NCBI RefSeq assembly: GCF_019977235.1
Contig: NZ_AP024646.1
Coordinates: 3,968,001-4,032,000 of the forward strand
Length of the DNA: 64,000 bases
Direction of reading: 5' to 3'
Origin: Arthrobacter sp. StoSoilB5
Lineage (GTDB): Bacteria; Actinomycetota; Actinomycetes; Actinomycetales; Micrococcaceae
In this document: positions 51,079 to 59,782 of the stretch, piece after piece
Layout: each line of letters starts with the position of its first letter
Numbering within the stretch: the first letter of the stretch is position 1
The notes under the pieces: generated by a model
The model's database searches: none
Told to the model about the DNA's origin: nothing
The model's input: the letters and a program-made list of their open reading frames with translations, nothing else
Translations under genes and position numbers: made by a program

Positions 51079-52149
51079 CTAGAGCTTAACGCCAATAAGC
51101 AGCGGTTCCGGGTGCAGCTCGATGCCAAAGCGATTCACGACGCCGGCACGCACCTCGCGCGCGATCGCCACCATATCCGCTGCCGAGGCTGAGCCGCGGT
51201 TGGTGATGGCCAGCGTGTGCTTGGTGGACAGGGATGCCCGGCCGCCCGAAACGCTGGATTCTTCGAGGCCAAACCCCTTGCCGAATCCTGCGTGGTCGAT
51301 GAGCCAGGCAGCGGAGAGCTTGACCAATCCGTCAGCACCGGCGGGATACTTCGGCGCGCTGTCCGGCAGTTCGGCGGCGCGTTCGGCGGCGACGATCGGA
51401 TTGGTGAAGAAGGAGCCCGTGGAATACGTGTCGCGGTCATCAGAGTCCAGAACCATCCCCTTGGAGGCACGGAGCCGCAGGACTTCGCGGCGGACATCGT
51501 TGGAGTAGGCGCGCTTTCCGGGTTCCACGCCAAGCACCCGTGCGAGTTCTGCGTAGCGGATGGGCGCACTCATGCGGCCCAGGGGCAATTGGAACTCAAC
51601 AGTCAGCACAACGTAGCGCGGCGAACCCTCAACCGTGGTCTGCTTCAGGATCGAGTCGCGGTAGCCAAATTTGAGTTCTGAGTTGGTGAACGTCTGAACC
51701 GCATTGCGTTCGCGGTCCCAGGTACGGACCGCAGCGATGGTCTGCGAGACATCCGACCCGTATGCGCCCACGTTCTGGACCGGGGTGGCTCCTGTGGCGC
51801 CGGGGATGCCTGACAACGCTTCGATGCCCGACCACGCGTGCAGCACCGCATGTTCCACCAGGGCATCCCAGTTGTGGCCGGCCTGGACCACCACGGACAC
51901 GCCCCCGCAGCTGTCGTCGGAGTTCACGGTGAAGCCCTCGGACGCGATCTTCAGGACCGTGCCGGCGTAGCCCTCGTCCGAGATCAGCAGGTTGGAGCCA
52001 CCGCCAATGATGAGGAGCTTCTCCCCTGCAGCGTCAGCGGACCGCACGGCGTCGATGATTTCAGCCTCGGTGCGGGCCTCCACGAGGTTTCCCGCGGGTC
52101 CGCCGACGGCGGCTGTGGTCAGTTCGGAAAGCAGCGTCTGGGTCACCAA
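51079..52149 (-). CDS. murB: UDP-N-acetylenolpyruvoylglucosamine reductase
   Basis: MurB reduces UDP-GlcNAc enolpyruvate with NADPH and FAD to UDP-MurNAc in peptidoglycan synthesis. The 356-residue protein has the N-terminal TTAAVGGPAGNLVEART, the FAD loop LLIIGGGSNLLISDEGYAG, the FAD-binding GIEALSGIPGATGATPVQN and GAYGSDV segments, the catalytic Ser in STGSFFTNPIV, and the terminal IELHPEPLLIG Glu. The start is TTG or the GTG one codon later. It lies six bases after an MFS gene, in a minus-strand series with the MaoC pair, which is the arrangement often seen in Arthrobacter. Confidence 0.95.
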   Translation of the reverse strand: MVTQTLLSELTTAAVGGPAGNLVEARTEAEIIDAVRSADAAGEKLLIIGGGSNLLISDEGYAGTVLKIASEGFTVNSDDSCGGVSVVVQAGHNWDALVEHAVLHAWSGIEALSGIPGATGATPVQNVGAYGSDVSQTIAAVRTWDRERNAVQTFTNSELKFGYRDSILKQTTVEGSPRYVVLTVEFQLPLGRMSAPIRYAELARVLGVEPGKRAYSNDVRREVLRLRASKGMVLDSDDRDTYSTGSFFTNPIVAAERAAELPDSAPKYPAGADGLVKLSAAWLIDHAGFGKGFGLEESSVSGGRASLSTKHTLAITNRGSASAADMVAIAREVRAGVVNRFGIELHPEPLLIGVKL

Positions 52150-52155
52150 TCAAGC

Positions 52156-53463
52156 CTAACGGGGATTGGCGGCCTGTACTGACGCAGCGGGCCGCTTGCG
52201 AGACACCGGAGCCAGGAAGAAGCTGATGACCAACAGTACGAGGGGCGCCAAAAGGGAGTGCAGGATGCCAAAGTGTTCGGCCAGCAATCCAAGGAGCGGT
52301 GGTCCGCAAAGGAATGCGCCGTAACCGATGGTCGAAACCACCGACACCCTTGCGGCGGCATGTACGGGATCATCCGCGGCAGCGGACATCCCTACAGGGA
52401 AGCCAAGGGAGGCACCGAGCCCCCACACCGCCAGAGCGACGAACGCCATCCACGGAACCGGGGAAAAGACGAAAAGCGCAAGGCCCACGACGGCGATGGC
52501 CGAGCACCAGCGCATCACCGCCACCCTGCCAAAACGGTCCAGGATGACGGTTCCGGCAAACCGACCGATGGTCATGAAGGTCACGAACAGGCCGTAGCCG
52601 ACGGCACCCGCGGCGTCGGTCTGCCCGTAGCCATCGGCCAAAGCCAGGGCCACCCAGTCCCCTGCGGCGCCTTCAGCGAGGGCCAACCCGAGGACCAGTA
52701 CGCCAATCAACAGCGTGCGGCGATCGCGCCAGGCCAGGGCAACCAGGCGTTTGTTGTCCAGCGGTACGGGTTCCGGCGTGATCACGGGCAACGGGCCTGT
52801 AGACGGGTCGTCGAAAGTGTCCCGCCCGTCCGGACGATAGCTTCGCGGGGCCGGACCCTCCTTCTCCGCGCGGAACCAGAATCCGGCGGTCACAACGGAT
52901 GCAGCAACTACCGCTCCTGACATCAGGAAATGCCAGAACACAGGCATGTGCACGGCTGCTGCCCAGGCACCGAAACCGGCAGCCGCCACGGTTCCCAAAC
53001 TGAAGGCACCGTGCAGCCGAGGCATGATGTGCCGGTCCAGTGCACGCTCAAGCGCGGCCCCCTCCACGTTGGAAGCGGTGTTCCAACTGGCCGTGCCCAG
53101 GCCGACCACCACCAGCCCGGCGGCCACTACCAGCGGATTCCCCACGATCGAACTGCCAAAGCCAACGGCGGCGAGGCCTGCCCCCACCATGCTGCTCCCA
53201 ATCCGGGTAGTCAGCTTGGGACCCAGCCGCAGCACGATCAGGCCGGATGCCGAGATCGAAATGAAAGAGGCTACGGTCATGCACATCAGCAACAGCCCGA
53301 TGCCGCCCGGGGTGAGGTCCAGTCCGTCGCGGATGGCAGGGAGGCGGGAAACCCAGGTGGCGAAAGCCAGGCCACTTGCCGCGTAGGAGGCCAAAACCGC
53401 GGCGCGCCACTGCGACATCTGAGTCGAAGTGGCACGCCGACGGGAGGTGTTCAGTTGGTTCAA
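52156..53463 (-). CDS. MFS transporter (YbjJ-like)
   Basis: The 435-residue protein has twelve hydrophobic helices and a polar central loop of about 60 residues. TM1-2 features are GLAFATWVSRLPAIRDGLDL and GIGLLLMC, with LRLGPKLTTRIG standing for motif A; RLHGAFSLGTVAAAG is typical of the YbjJ/sugar-type MFS subgroup. Its ATG overlaps the stop of the MaoC gene (ATGA). Substrate is unknown; neighbours in envelope metabolism do not prove a link. Confidence 0.88.
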   Translation of the reverse strand: MNQLNTSRRRATSTQMSQWRAAVLASYAASGLAFATWVSRLPAIRDGLDLTPGGIGLLLMCMTVASFISISASGLIVLRLGPKLTTRIGSSMVGAGLAAVGFGSSIVGNPLVVAAGLVVVGLGTASWNTASNVEGAALERALDRHIMPRLHGAFSLGTVAAAGFGAWAAAVHMPVFWHFLMSGAVVAASVVTAGFWFRAEKEGPAPRSYRPDGRDTFDDPSTGPLPVITPEPVPLDNKRLVALAWRDRRTLLIGVLVLGLALAEGAAGDWVALALADGYGQTDAAGAVGYGLFVTFMTIGRFAGTVILDRFGRVAVMRWCSAIAVVGLALFVFSPVPWMAFVALAVWGLGASLGFPVGMSAAADDPVHAAARVSVVSTIGYGAFLCGPPLLGLLAEHFGILHSLLAPLVLLVISFFLAPVSRKRPAASVQAANPR

Positions 53464-53897
53464 GAGACCTTCACGACTGCCTGGGATTTCATCAGGACCT
53501 TTTGCCCGGCTGCGACTACGGTGAGATCGATGCGCGCGGTGCCGGCCTCGGCGTCGAGCGCTCCCACAACACCGGTGACGTCGATGACGGCACCGGCTTC
53601 ATCGGTTCCGGTGGTGTCGGTGACCAGAACGGGCTTGGTGAAGCGCGTCTGGTAATCGACGACGGCGGCGGGGTCGCCTGCCCAGTCGCTGACCAGTTGC
53701 ACTGCGGAGCCCATAGTGAACATCCCGTGGGCGATCACGCCGGGCAATTCAACGGACGTTGCGAAGGCTTCATTCCAGTGGATCGGGTTGAAATCGCCGG
53801 AAGCGCCTGCATACTTCACCAGGTCCTGGCGGGTGACCTCAATGCGGCGGGTGCCGATTTCCTGGCCGACCGTCAGTTCTTCGAATTTGGGGCTCAT
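53460..53897 (-). CDS. MaoC-type (HadB-like) dehydratase subunit
   Basis: The 145-residue hot-dog fold protein has the hydratase motif GDFNPIHWNEAFATSVELPGVIAHGMFTMG, with the Asp and His that form the catalytic pair. In HadAB-type (3R)-hydroxyacyl dehydratases this is the active subunit. It lies two bases after the HadA-like gene on the minus strand and overlaps the MFS gene, so it is part of an operon leading to murB. A role in fatty-acid synthesis or a related acyl-CoA reaction is inferred. Confidence 0.9.
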   Translation of the reverse strand: MSPKFEELTVGQEIGTRRIEVTRQDLVKYAGASGDFNPIHWNEAFATSVELPGVIAHGMFTMGSAVQLVSDWAGDPAAVVDYQTRFTKPVLVTDTTGTDEAGAVIDVTGVVGALDAEAGTARIDLTVVAAGQKVLMKSQAVVKVS

Positions 53898-53899
53898 AG

Positions 53900-54358
53900 T
53901 TACTGTCCCTCTCCGCGGACCAGGATGGACGAGGTGGTGGTGGCTACTTTTTCACGGTCATCGCCGTTGAGGGCGAAGATCTCCGAACGCGTCGTGATCA
54001 TGGCACCGCCGCCCATGGCGCGGACTCCGTCCACGTGCAACTCAGCCACGAGCCGGTCACCGGCAACAATCGGCCGGTGATGGGTGAAGCGCTGGTCCGC
54101 GTGCACCACGCGGGAGAAGTCGATGCCGGACTCGGGGTCCTCCACAAGCTGGGCGTCGGCTCGTTGGGCCACGATGATGGCGAACGTTGGCGGAGCAACG
54201 AGATCGCTATGGCCCAAGGCCCGTGCCGTCTCAACATCGAAATGCGCGGGGTTGCTGGCTTTGACGGCCTTCGCGAACTCGCGGATCTTTTCACGGCCGA
54301 CGTCGTAAACCTCTGCGGCAGGGTAGCTTCGGCCCTGCAGGTCCGGATTGATACTCAT
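53900..54358 (-). CDS. MaoC-type (HadA-like) dehydratase subunit
   Basis: The 152-residue product matches the N-terminal FAS1-dehydratase/UPF0336 group: MSINPDLQGRSYPAAEVYDV, HFDVETARALGHSDLVAPPTFA and FTHHRPIVAGDRL. HadA lacks a full catalytic dyad and supports HadB by forming a heterodimer. The ATG is the first in frame. The next gene, the HadB-like subunit, starts two bases after the stop. It is the first gene of the hadA-hadB-MFS-murB series. Confidence 0.9.
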   Translation of the reverse strand: MSINPDLQGRSYPAAEVYDVGREKIREFAKAVKASNPAHFDVETARALGHSDLVAPPTFAIIVAQRADAQLVEDPESGIDFSRVVHADQRFTHHRPIVAGDRLVAELHVDGVRAMGGGAMITTRSEIFALNGDDREKVATTTSSILVRGEGQ

Positions 54359-54401
54359 GGTCCAACCCTATCGGGCCCGCGGACTGTGAGTGGTGCGGTG
54401 A

Positions 54402-54626
54402 CTACTTCTTGTAGCTCTTACGGATCTTCTGGCCGCGGACCACGAGCCCGGTCACGTGGAGCACCAACCCGAGGCCGATCACGGGCAGCGAGGCTATGGC
54501 CAGGCCTTGGTTGCCGGACGTGTTACCCGCGATGGAGAGCACAAGTCCGACGGCGATCAGCCCCATGGCGCTGAAAACCAGCGTCTTGTAGGCGGTGGAC
54601 GAGGTGGCCCAGAATTCGTTCAGCAC
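54402..54626 (-). CDS. small two-TM membrane protein
   Basis: The 74-residue product has two hydrophobic helices (about 16-36 and 40-60) and a strongly basic end, VRGQKIRKSYKK. It starts MLNEFWATSSTAYKTL and lies 43 bases upstream of the HadA-like gene on the same strand. No motif is recognised. The gap before it (54627-54710) holds nothing I can identify. Confidence 0.75.
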   Translation of the reverse strand: MLNEFWATSSTAYKTLVFSAMGLIAVGLVLSIAGNTSGNQGLAIASLPVIGLGLVLHVTGLVVRGQKIRKSYKK

Positions 54627-54710
54627 CGTCCAAGTCTACCGGTGCGCGTTGCAGGCCCGCTCTGCGCCCCAAAACCCACAAATAGCACGCACAACAGGCC
54701 CCACACGGAG

Positions 54711-55631
54711 CTAGAACAACGAGTCCTGCAGCGCAGGGATTTCCGTGACGTGGGGGCCGAACTCGATCTTTCGGCCTTTCAAGGCGCCCAGGTCTGCCAC
54801 GAAACTTCCCTGAACCTCGTTCCCGGAAACATCAGGCAGCCCGGCCAGGGCGATGGCACCGGAAAGCGAGCGGACCCGCAGGCCATGCCCGCCGCCGTCG
54901 AACGTTGCCGGATATGGGTGGCGAAGGCCACCCTCCGCACGCGCGGTGCAGAGCTGGTCTGCCAAAACCGGCCGCTCCCACTCTTCCTCCACAAGGGCGA
55001 AACCGGTCATGGCGAGTCCGCCCAGCAACTCACGCACCTGTGCGGCGTGCCGGCGGTTGGTGGCCACGAGTTCGACGCCGGGGCGCGGCTCAACGAGCGA
55101 TGCCGCCTTGGCTGCGGAACGGACCTGCTGGACGAGCCCAAGCTCGCGTGTCACAAGATCCTCGAGCACTCGAACGACACGACCGTCCTCGGCATGGGCA
55201 ACATAGGAAGCGTGAACGGCACCCTGCTCGGCCAGCCGGTTCCACTTGCGCGGAGCTGAGGCGGTACCAACCTTGGTGGCACCATTTGCGAACGTTGCAA
55301 CGTACAGCCAATGGGGTTGCATGAGGTAAGAACGCAGGCCAGTGGGCACGGACCCGCCGCGGTGGAAGTCGTGCATGAGCCGGGAATCGTCCCGGGCAAA
55401 GCAGGCCCCGCATTGCTTCCCGCGCTCGGCCGGTGAGCCGCTGCGGCAGGGAACATGAGTGCGCTCCCCCGGCCCATGGACCTTGGTATGGCCAAGGCAC
55501 CACACCCCGGGAAGCACGCGCAAGCCCAACGTTAAACCTTGGGCCAACGCAACCCCGGTGAACTCCCCGTCAGGCGAGAACAACCTCAGTGCCGGTGAAG
55601 AGGAGTCCCAAGCTACGCCGTGGACCAGCAT
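54711..55631 (-). CDS. DUF2797 protein with cysteine cluster
   Basis: The 306-residue protein matches the DUF2797 family, of unknown function. I start it at the ATG of MLVHGVAWDSSSP, two bases after the stop of the CitE-like gene, which implies coupling; the longer frame overlaps that gene. A likely metal site is C-x-GH...PCRSG...QCGACF near residues 65-95. A middle segment, HWLYVATFANGATKVGTA, and the acidic EDLVTRELGL region are typical. The GIY-YIG-like look of YVATFANGATKVGTA is suggestive of a nuclease-like fold, but only loosely. Confidence 0.75.
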   Translation of the reverse strand: MLVHGVAWDSSSPALRLFSPDGEFTGVALAQGLTLGLRVLPGVWCLGHTKVHGPGERTHVPCRSGSPAERGKQCGACFARDDSRLMHDFHRGGSVPTGLRSYLMQPHWLYVATFANGATKVGTASAPRKWNRLAEQGAVHASYVAHAEDGRVVRVLEDLVTRELGLVQQVRSAAKAASLVEPRPGVELVATNRRHAAQVRELLGGLAMTGFALVEEEWERPVLADQLCTARAEGGLRHPYPATFDGGGHGLRVRSLSGAIALAGLPDVSGNEVQGSFVADLGALKGRKIEFGPHVTEIPALQDSLF

Positions 55632-55633
55632 GG

Positions 55634-56497
55634 CTACAGGGAAGGCTGGACCCCGAAGGCAACTGCGAGCTTCATGATCTTCTCGGCGCGGCCAAGTCGC
55701 GGGAGGTCCGAACCATCGCGGATAACCCGGCCGTTGGCTTCGAAGTCGTTCATGAAGTCGGTGGCCCATGCGACGTCGGACGGCGTGGGGCTAATGACCT
55801 CGTTGATCACGGTGGTCTGGTCGATGGCAAGGCAAAGCTTGCCGGTCATGCCCATGGTCACAGTGATGCCGGTCTGCTCGCGCAGGATGGGGTGGTTGGT
55901 GCCGACTGTGGGGCCATCGATGGGACCCGGCAGGTTGCCCACGCGGCTGGCTACCACGAGCTTGGCACGCGGGTAGGCCATGGCCTCGGGGGTGGCGGCC
56001 ATGCCGGTGTCGCGGCGGAAGTCGCCGGAACCGAAAGCCAGGCGGAACGCACCCTGGGCGCGGGCAATGTGGTTGGCTTCCTCGATGCCGAGGGCAGACT
56101 CGACCAGCGGAATTACGGGAGTCTTGCCGTCCATGCGGTGGTAGGACTCGGTGACCTGGTCCGCGGACTCGGTCTTGGCGAGCATCACGCCGAGCAGGCC
56201 CGGGGTGCCGCGCAGGCCGGCGAGGTCGTCGGCCCAGAACTTACTGGTGGCATCGTTGATGCGGACCCAGGCCTGGCCGCCGGACCTTAGCCAGTTCACA
56301 ACATTCTCGCGGGCTGCGTCCTTCTGGGAAGGGTCCACGGCGTCTTCGATGTCAAGGATGATGGCATCTGCCCGTGAGGCCGCGGATTCGTCAAAAAGTT
56401 CCGTCTTCATGGCGTTCACAAGGAGCCAGGAACGGGCGATATCGGCGGGAATATTGCGGGTAGGCCGAATGGATTCGGCGGCGATGCTAGACGTCAT
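55634..56497 (-). CDS. HpcH/HpaI aldolase / CitE-like lyase
   Basis: The 287-residue enzyme belongs to the citrate-lyase beta/malyl-CoA lyase superfamily. Landmarks are the N-terminal RSWLLVNAMKTELFDESAASRADAIILDIEDAVDPSQK (with the Glu-Asp pair for Mg), the substrate-phosphate Arg in WVRINDA, and the Glu in PLVESALGIEEA. The start is the ATG of MTSSIAAES; a longer frame is unsupported. It precedes the DUF2797 gene and is divergent from the sulfonate operon. It would cleave or form C-C bonds of CoA esters such as citramalyl- or malyl-CoA; the substrate is not predictable. Confidence 0.87.
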   Translation of the reverse strand: MTSSIAAESIRPTRNIPADIARSWLLVNAMKTELFDESAASRADAIILDIEDAVDPSQKDAARENVVNWLRSGGQAWVRINDATSKFWADDLAGLRGTPGLLGVMLAKTESADQVTESYHRMDGKTPVIPLVESALGIEEANHIARAQGAFRLAFGSGDFRRDTGMAATPEAMAYPRAKLVVASRVGNLPGPIDGPTVGTNHPILREQTGITVTMGMTGKLCLAIDQTTVINEVISPTPSDVAWATDFMNDFEANGRVIRDGSDLPRLGRAEKIMKLAVAFGVQPSL

Positions 56498-56661
56498 GTA
56501 TCTACCGTATCCGCCAAGCGCCCCGCAGTGCGAAGAAATCCGCCCGGTTGTGAGGATCAATACGAACTAAAGCCCTTATGACTGTCCCCTCACGCAGTAT
56601 GACCGTCCGACGGCGGCAAGCACCAGTCAATTCCGGCGCACCCGTCGCTGTTCGTCACAGG

Positions 56662-56692
56662 GCTCAACACGTTCTTCATGCTGCTCAACACG
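56662..56692 (+). repeat. 10-bp direct repeat spaced two helical turns
   Basis: GCTCAACACG occurs at 56662-56671 and again at 56683-56692, start to start 21 bp. It lies 20 bases before the 10-bp array and about 200 bases before the sulfonate-binding protein gene. Confidence 0.8.
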
Positions 56693-56710
56693 GCGCCTTG
56701 GATTGTCCGT

Positions 56711-56780
56711 CCGTTGCTTTTCGTGGCCCCGCGTTGCGACCCGTTGCCCGCTGTTTCACCGCGTTTCCCGCCGTTTCCCA
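56711..56780 (+). repeat. array of seven 10-bp units, consensus CCGTTGCCCC/CCGTTTCCCC
   Basis: The core GTT(G/T)C starts at 56713, 56733, 56743, 56753, 56763 and 56773, with a degenerate GTGGC at 56723, so seven units recur at exactly 10-bp steps. The left flank of each core is a pyrimidine- or G-C pair. It precedes the sulfonate operon by about 110 bases. Confidence 0.75.
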
Positions 56781-56888
56781 CCATGACCGCTCCACTTTCC
56801 ACCGGCCGCCTGAATGGGCTTACATCGTTCCCAAGCCAGTGAAACGTATGGCTCCCCCAACACACCAAACCACTCGAAAGTAGCTCCC

Positions 56889-57917
56889 ATGAAACTGCAT
56901 CTGCCCCTGCTGAGCGTCGCGGCCGCCGTCGTACTAGCGCTGACGGTGTCCGGCTGCGGCGGTGCAGCCGAAGCCGGACAAAGTCAGGCCAACCAAGCCG
57001 GCAACGAGGTCAAGGAACTCCGGTACCAAGGCTCCGCCAACAACGTGACTTTCCCCGAACTTGCTGCCGACCTCGGATACCTGGGCGACCTGAAGTTGAA
57101 CTGGGTGGGCAACACCACCAGTGGCCCCCAGGACATCCAATCCGCAGCCACCAACCAGACCGACTTCGGCGGCGCATTCTCCGGAGCCGTGGTGAAGCTG
57201 ATCGAAGCAGGCGCGCCCGTGAAGGCCGTGGTCAACTACTACGGCTCGGACGAGAAGACCTTCAGCGGCTACTACGTGAAGGCGGACAGCTCCATCAAGG
57301 GACCCCGCGACCTGATCGGCAAGAAAATCGCGGTGAACACACTCGGCGCACACCACGAAGCGGTCATCAACAGCTATCTGACCAAGAACGGGCTCAGCCC
57401 GGATGAGATCAAGCAGGTCCAGCTCGTCCCTTTGGCACCGAACGACACTGAGGAAGCCATCCGCCGCGGCCAAGTGGACGCGGGAACCCTCGGCGGCGTG
57501 CTGCAGGACCATGCCATCGAGGCTGGCGGACTACGTTCGCTGTTCAGCGATGTGCAGCTGTTCGGCAACTTTGCAGGCGGCCAGATCGTGCTCCGGAGCG
57601 ACTTCATCGGAAAGAACCCGAACACGACGCGTACATTCACCACCGGCGTTGCCAAAGCCATCAAATGGGCAGCAGAAACACCACGGGACGAAGTCATTGC
57701 CCGCTTCACCAAGATCATCGAAAACCGCGGACGCAATGAGAACACGGCCAACCTGAAGTTCTGGAAGAGCCCTGGCGTTCCCGACTCCGGCGTGATCCAG
57801 GACAAGGACTTCACCCGCTGGGAGGGGTGGCTGAACTCTGCCGGAATCGTGAAGGACAAGCTCACGCCGTCCAAGTACTACACCAACGACTTCAACGAGC
57901 TCGCGAAGAAGGGATAG
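56889..57917 (+). CDS. sulfonate/sulfate-ester ABC transporter, substrate-binding lipoprotein
   Basis: The 342-residue protein has a lipoprotein signal: hydrophobic core, then lipobox LTVSGC with lipidated Cys23. The mature part fits the SsuA/TauA/NMT1 family: [16 protein letters not shown], the [21 protein letters not shown] loop, and [18 protein letters not shown]. It would capture alkanesulfonates, taurine or alkyl sulfates outside the membrane. The ATG of [10 protein letters not shown] is chosen over an upstream frame. ATPase, permease and dioxygenase genes follow in order. Confidence 0.93.
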   Translation: MKLHLPLLSVAAAVVLALTVSGCGGAAEAGQSQANQAGNEVKELRYQGSANNVTFPELAADLGYLGDLKLNWVGNTTSGPQDIQSAATNQTDFGGAFSGAVVKLIEAGAPVKAVVNYYGSDEKTFSGYYVKADSSIKGPRDLIGKKIAVNTLGAHHEAVINSYLTKNGLSPDEIKQVQLVPLAPNDTEEAIRRGQVDAGTLGGVLQDHAIEAGGLRSLFSDVQLFGNFAGGQIVLRSDFIGKNPNTTRTFTTGVAKAIKWAAETPRDEVIARFTKIIENRGRNENTANLKFWKSPGVPDSGVIQDKDFTRWEGWLNSAGIVKDKLTPSKYYTNDFNELAKKG

Positions 57918-57919
57918 CC

Positions 57920-58810
57920 ATGACAGCGAAAATCAGCCTCCGCAATGTCACCAAGCAATTCACGGTCCGGGCTACGAAGTCCGCTGCTGCCACCACCCTC
58001 ACGGCCATCGATTCCCTGAGCCTGGACGTCCAAGACGGCGAGTTCCTCACCCTGGTGGGGCCCAGCGGGTCCGGAAAGACCACGCTGCTGGACCTGCTCG
58101 CCGGACTCTCAACGCCGACGTCGGGCGAGGTTCTGGTGGACGGCAAACCCGTCACCGGACCCGGCAAGGACCGCGCTGTGGTGTTCCAGCAGTACGCATT
58201 GTTCCCGTGGCGGACAGCTTCGGCCAACGTTTCGATTGGCTTGGAAGGAACAGGGCCCGGCGGCAGGAAATTGAACCGGCGCGAACGGGCAGCCAAGGCC
58301 AGGGAGTACTTGGCACTGGTGGGATTGGCCGGTTTCGAGGACCGGTATCCCCATGAACTCTCCGGGGGCATGAAGCAACGTGTTGCGATTGCCCGCAGCC
58401 TGGCTTACGAGCCCGACGTCCTGCTGATGGACGAGCCCTTCGCGGCTTTGGACGCTCAGACCCGCGAGCAGTTGCAGGACGAACTGCTGCGCATCTGGAA
58501 GGCCACCGGAAAGACCATCGTGTTCATCACGCACGGCATTGACGAGGCCGTTTACCTCGGCGAGCGCGTGGCCGTGCTAAGCGCCCGCCCTGGCCGGCTG
58601 AAGCAAATCGTGGACATCCATATCCCCGACCGCGACGGCGATGAAGACATCCGCTCCAACCCGGCCTTCGTGGAGCATCGGCACGAGGTGTGGACGCTGC
58701 TGCACGACGAGGTCCGCAGGGCGCAGGACGCCGGACACCGGAAGATCCTCCCGGACGGCAGCGCCCCGGACGAGCCCGCCACCACTATCACTGAAAGGAG
58801 CGCTGCCTGA
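57920..58810 (+). CDS. ssuB: sulfonate/sulfate-ester ABC transporter, ATP-binding protein
   Basis: The 296-residue ATPase has Walker A GPSGSGKT, the Q-loop FQQYALFPW, signature LSGGMKQR, Walker [10 protein letters not shown] and the switch His in FITHGIDEA. It belongs to the nitrate/sulfonate/taurine group. The start MTAKISLRN is two bases after the binding-protein stop, and its own stop overlaps the permease ATG. It energises import through the permease. Confidence 0.94.
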   Translation: MTAKISLRNVTKQFTVRATKSAAATTLTAIDSLSLDVQDGEFLTLVGPSGSGKTTLLDLLAGLSTPTSGEVLVDGKPVTGPGKDRAVVFQQYALFPWRTASANVSIGLEGTGPGGRKLNRRERAAKAREYLALVGLAGFEDRYPHELSGGMKQRVAIARSLAYEPDVLLMDEPFAALDAQTREQLQDELLRIWKATGKTIVFITHGIDEAVYLGERVAVLSARPGRLKQIVDIHIPDRDGDEDIRSNPAFVEHRHEVWTLLHDEVRRAQDAGHRKILPDGSAPDEPATTITERSAA

Positions 58811-59727
58811 TGACCACCACGCTCGCGCCAACAGAAGCGGCGCCTCAGGCGAGCACCGCGCCACACCCAAGCCCCGCCGTCGAACCTTCCGCATCGAGGG
58901 GCTCACGGGCACGCACGACGCCGCTGCTCGCTACCGTGCGCAGGGTTACCGCAGCAGCCGGTTCAGGCGTGTGGAAGTCCACCGCAATCCTGGCCTTTCT
59001 GGCACTGTGGGAACTCGGCCCGACGTATCTGGCCAGTCCGTCCACCAGGGTGTTCCTCCCACCGTTGCATGACGTGCTGCTGGCGTGGGGCAAGCTTTTC
59101 GAAGCGGGAACCATCCAAGGCCATATCGCGGCCAGCCTGACCAGGTCCGTAGCCGGTTTCGGCGCAGCGCTCGTTGCAGGTGTGTCGCTGGGCCTCCTGA
59201 TCGCTTGGTACGGCCGGCTCAACGCAGTCCTCAACCCGTTGCTGGAACTATTCCGCAACACGGCCGCGCTGGCCCTCCTGCCGGTGTTCACCCTGCTGCT
59301 GGGCATCGGCGAGGAATCCAAGATCAGCATCGTTGCCTACGCGGCTTTCTTCCCGGTGCTGCTCAACACGATTGCGGGCGTGAAAACCGTGGATCCGCTG
59401 CTCATCCGGGCCGCGCGCTCGTTGGGCCTGAACAGTTTCCGCCTCTTCCAGAAGGTCATCCTGCCATCCGCCGTGCCAACGATTTTCACTGGCATCCGCA
59501 TGGCCGGCACGGCATCCATCCTGGTACTGATTGCTGCCGAGATGGTGGGTGCCAAAGCGGGCCTTGGATACCTGATTGTGAACGCGCAGAGCAGCTTCCT
59601 GATCCCGGACATGTACGCGGGCATCCTGACCGTCTCGCTGCTGGGTCTCGGCGTGAACTTCCTGCTGGTGGCCCTTGAGCGGCACTTCTCGCGCTGGCGG
59701 ACCGCCGTTGGCGCCGCAGCTTCCTAA
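58810..59727 (+). CDS. ssuC: sulfonate/sulfate-ester ABC transporter, permease
   Basis: The 305-residue permease has a low-complexity N-terminus of about 50 residues and six hydrophobic helices. The cytoplasmic coupling loop with the EAA-like motif is RAARSLGLNSFRLFQKVILPSAVPTIFTGI. SVAGFGAALVAGVSLGLLIA is the typical TM2-3 pattern of SsuC/TauC. Its first base is the last base of the ATPase stop codon, so translation is coupled. It is the membrane channel of the importer. Confidence 0.94.
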   Translation: MTTTLAPTEAAPQASTAPHPSPAVEPSASRGSRARTTPLLATVRRVTAAAGSGVWKSTAILAFLALWELGPTYLASPSTRVFLPPLHDVLLAWGKLFEAGTIQGHIAASLTRSVAGFGAALVAGVSLGLLIAWYGRLNAVLNPLLELFRNTAALALLPVFTLLLGIGEESKISIVAYAAFFPVLLNTIAGVKTVDPLLIRAARSLGLNSFRLFQKVILPSAVPTIFTGIRMAGTASILVLIAAEMVGAKAGLGYLIVNAQSSFLIPDMYAGILTVSLLGLGVNFLLVALERHFSRWRTAVGAAAS

Positions 59728-59782
59728 AACCACCCACTGCGGCACCTGCCGCAACCAACACAACAAGTAAGGAAACGAAACC

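Larger units (their letters stand above)
56498..56888. other. divergent regulatory region between the CitE-like gene and the sulfonate operon
   Basis: This 391-base gap has no supported gene. It holds a 10-bp direct repeat at 56662-56692 and a 10-bp-period array at 56711-56780. A 92-codon minus-strand frame inside it mirrors the repeats and is not convincing. Confidence 0.6.

Noticed and set aside
56711..56780. CRISPR array or integron recombination site
   Set aside because: Units are 10 bp with no spacers, no cas or integrase genes nearby.
56590..56868. 92-codon minus-strand frame in the gap before the sulfonate operon
   Set aside because: Its sequence only translates the 10-bp array and the flanking repeats; no ribosome-binding site, no family resemblance.
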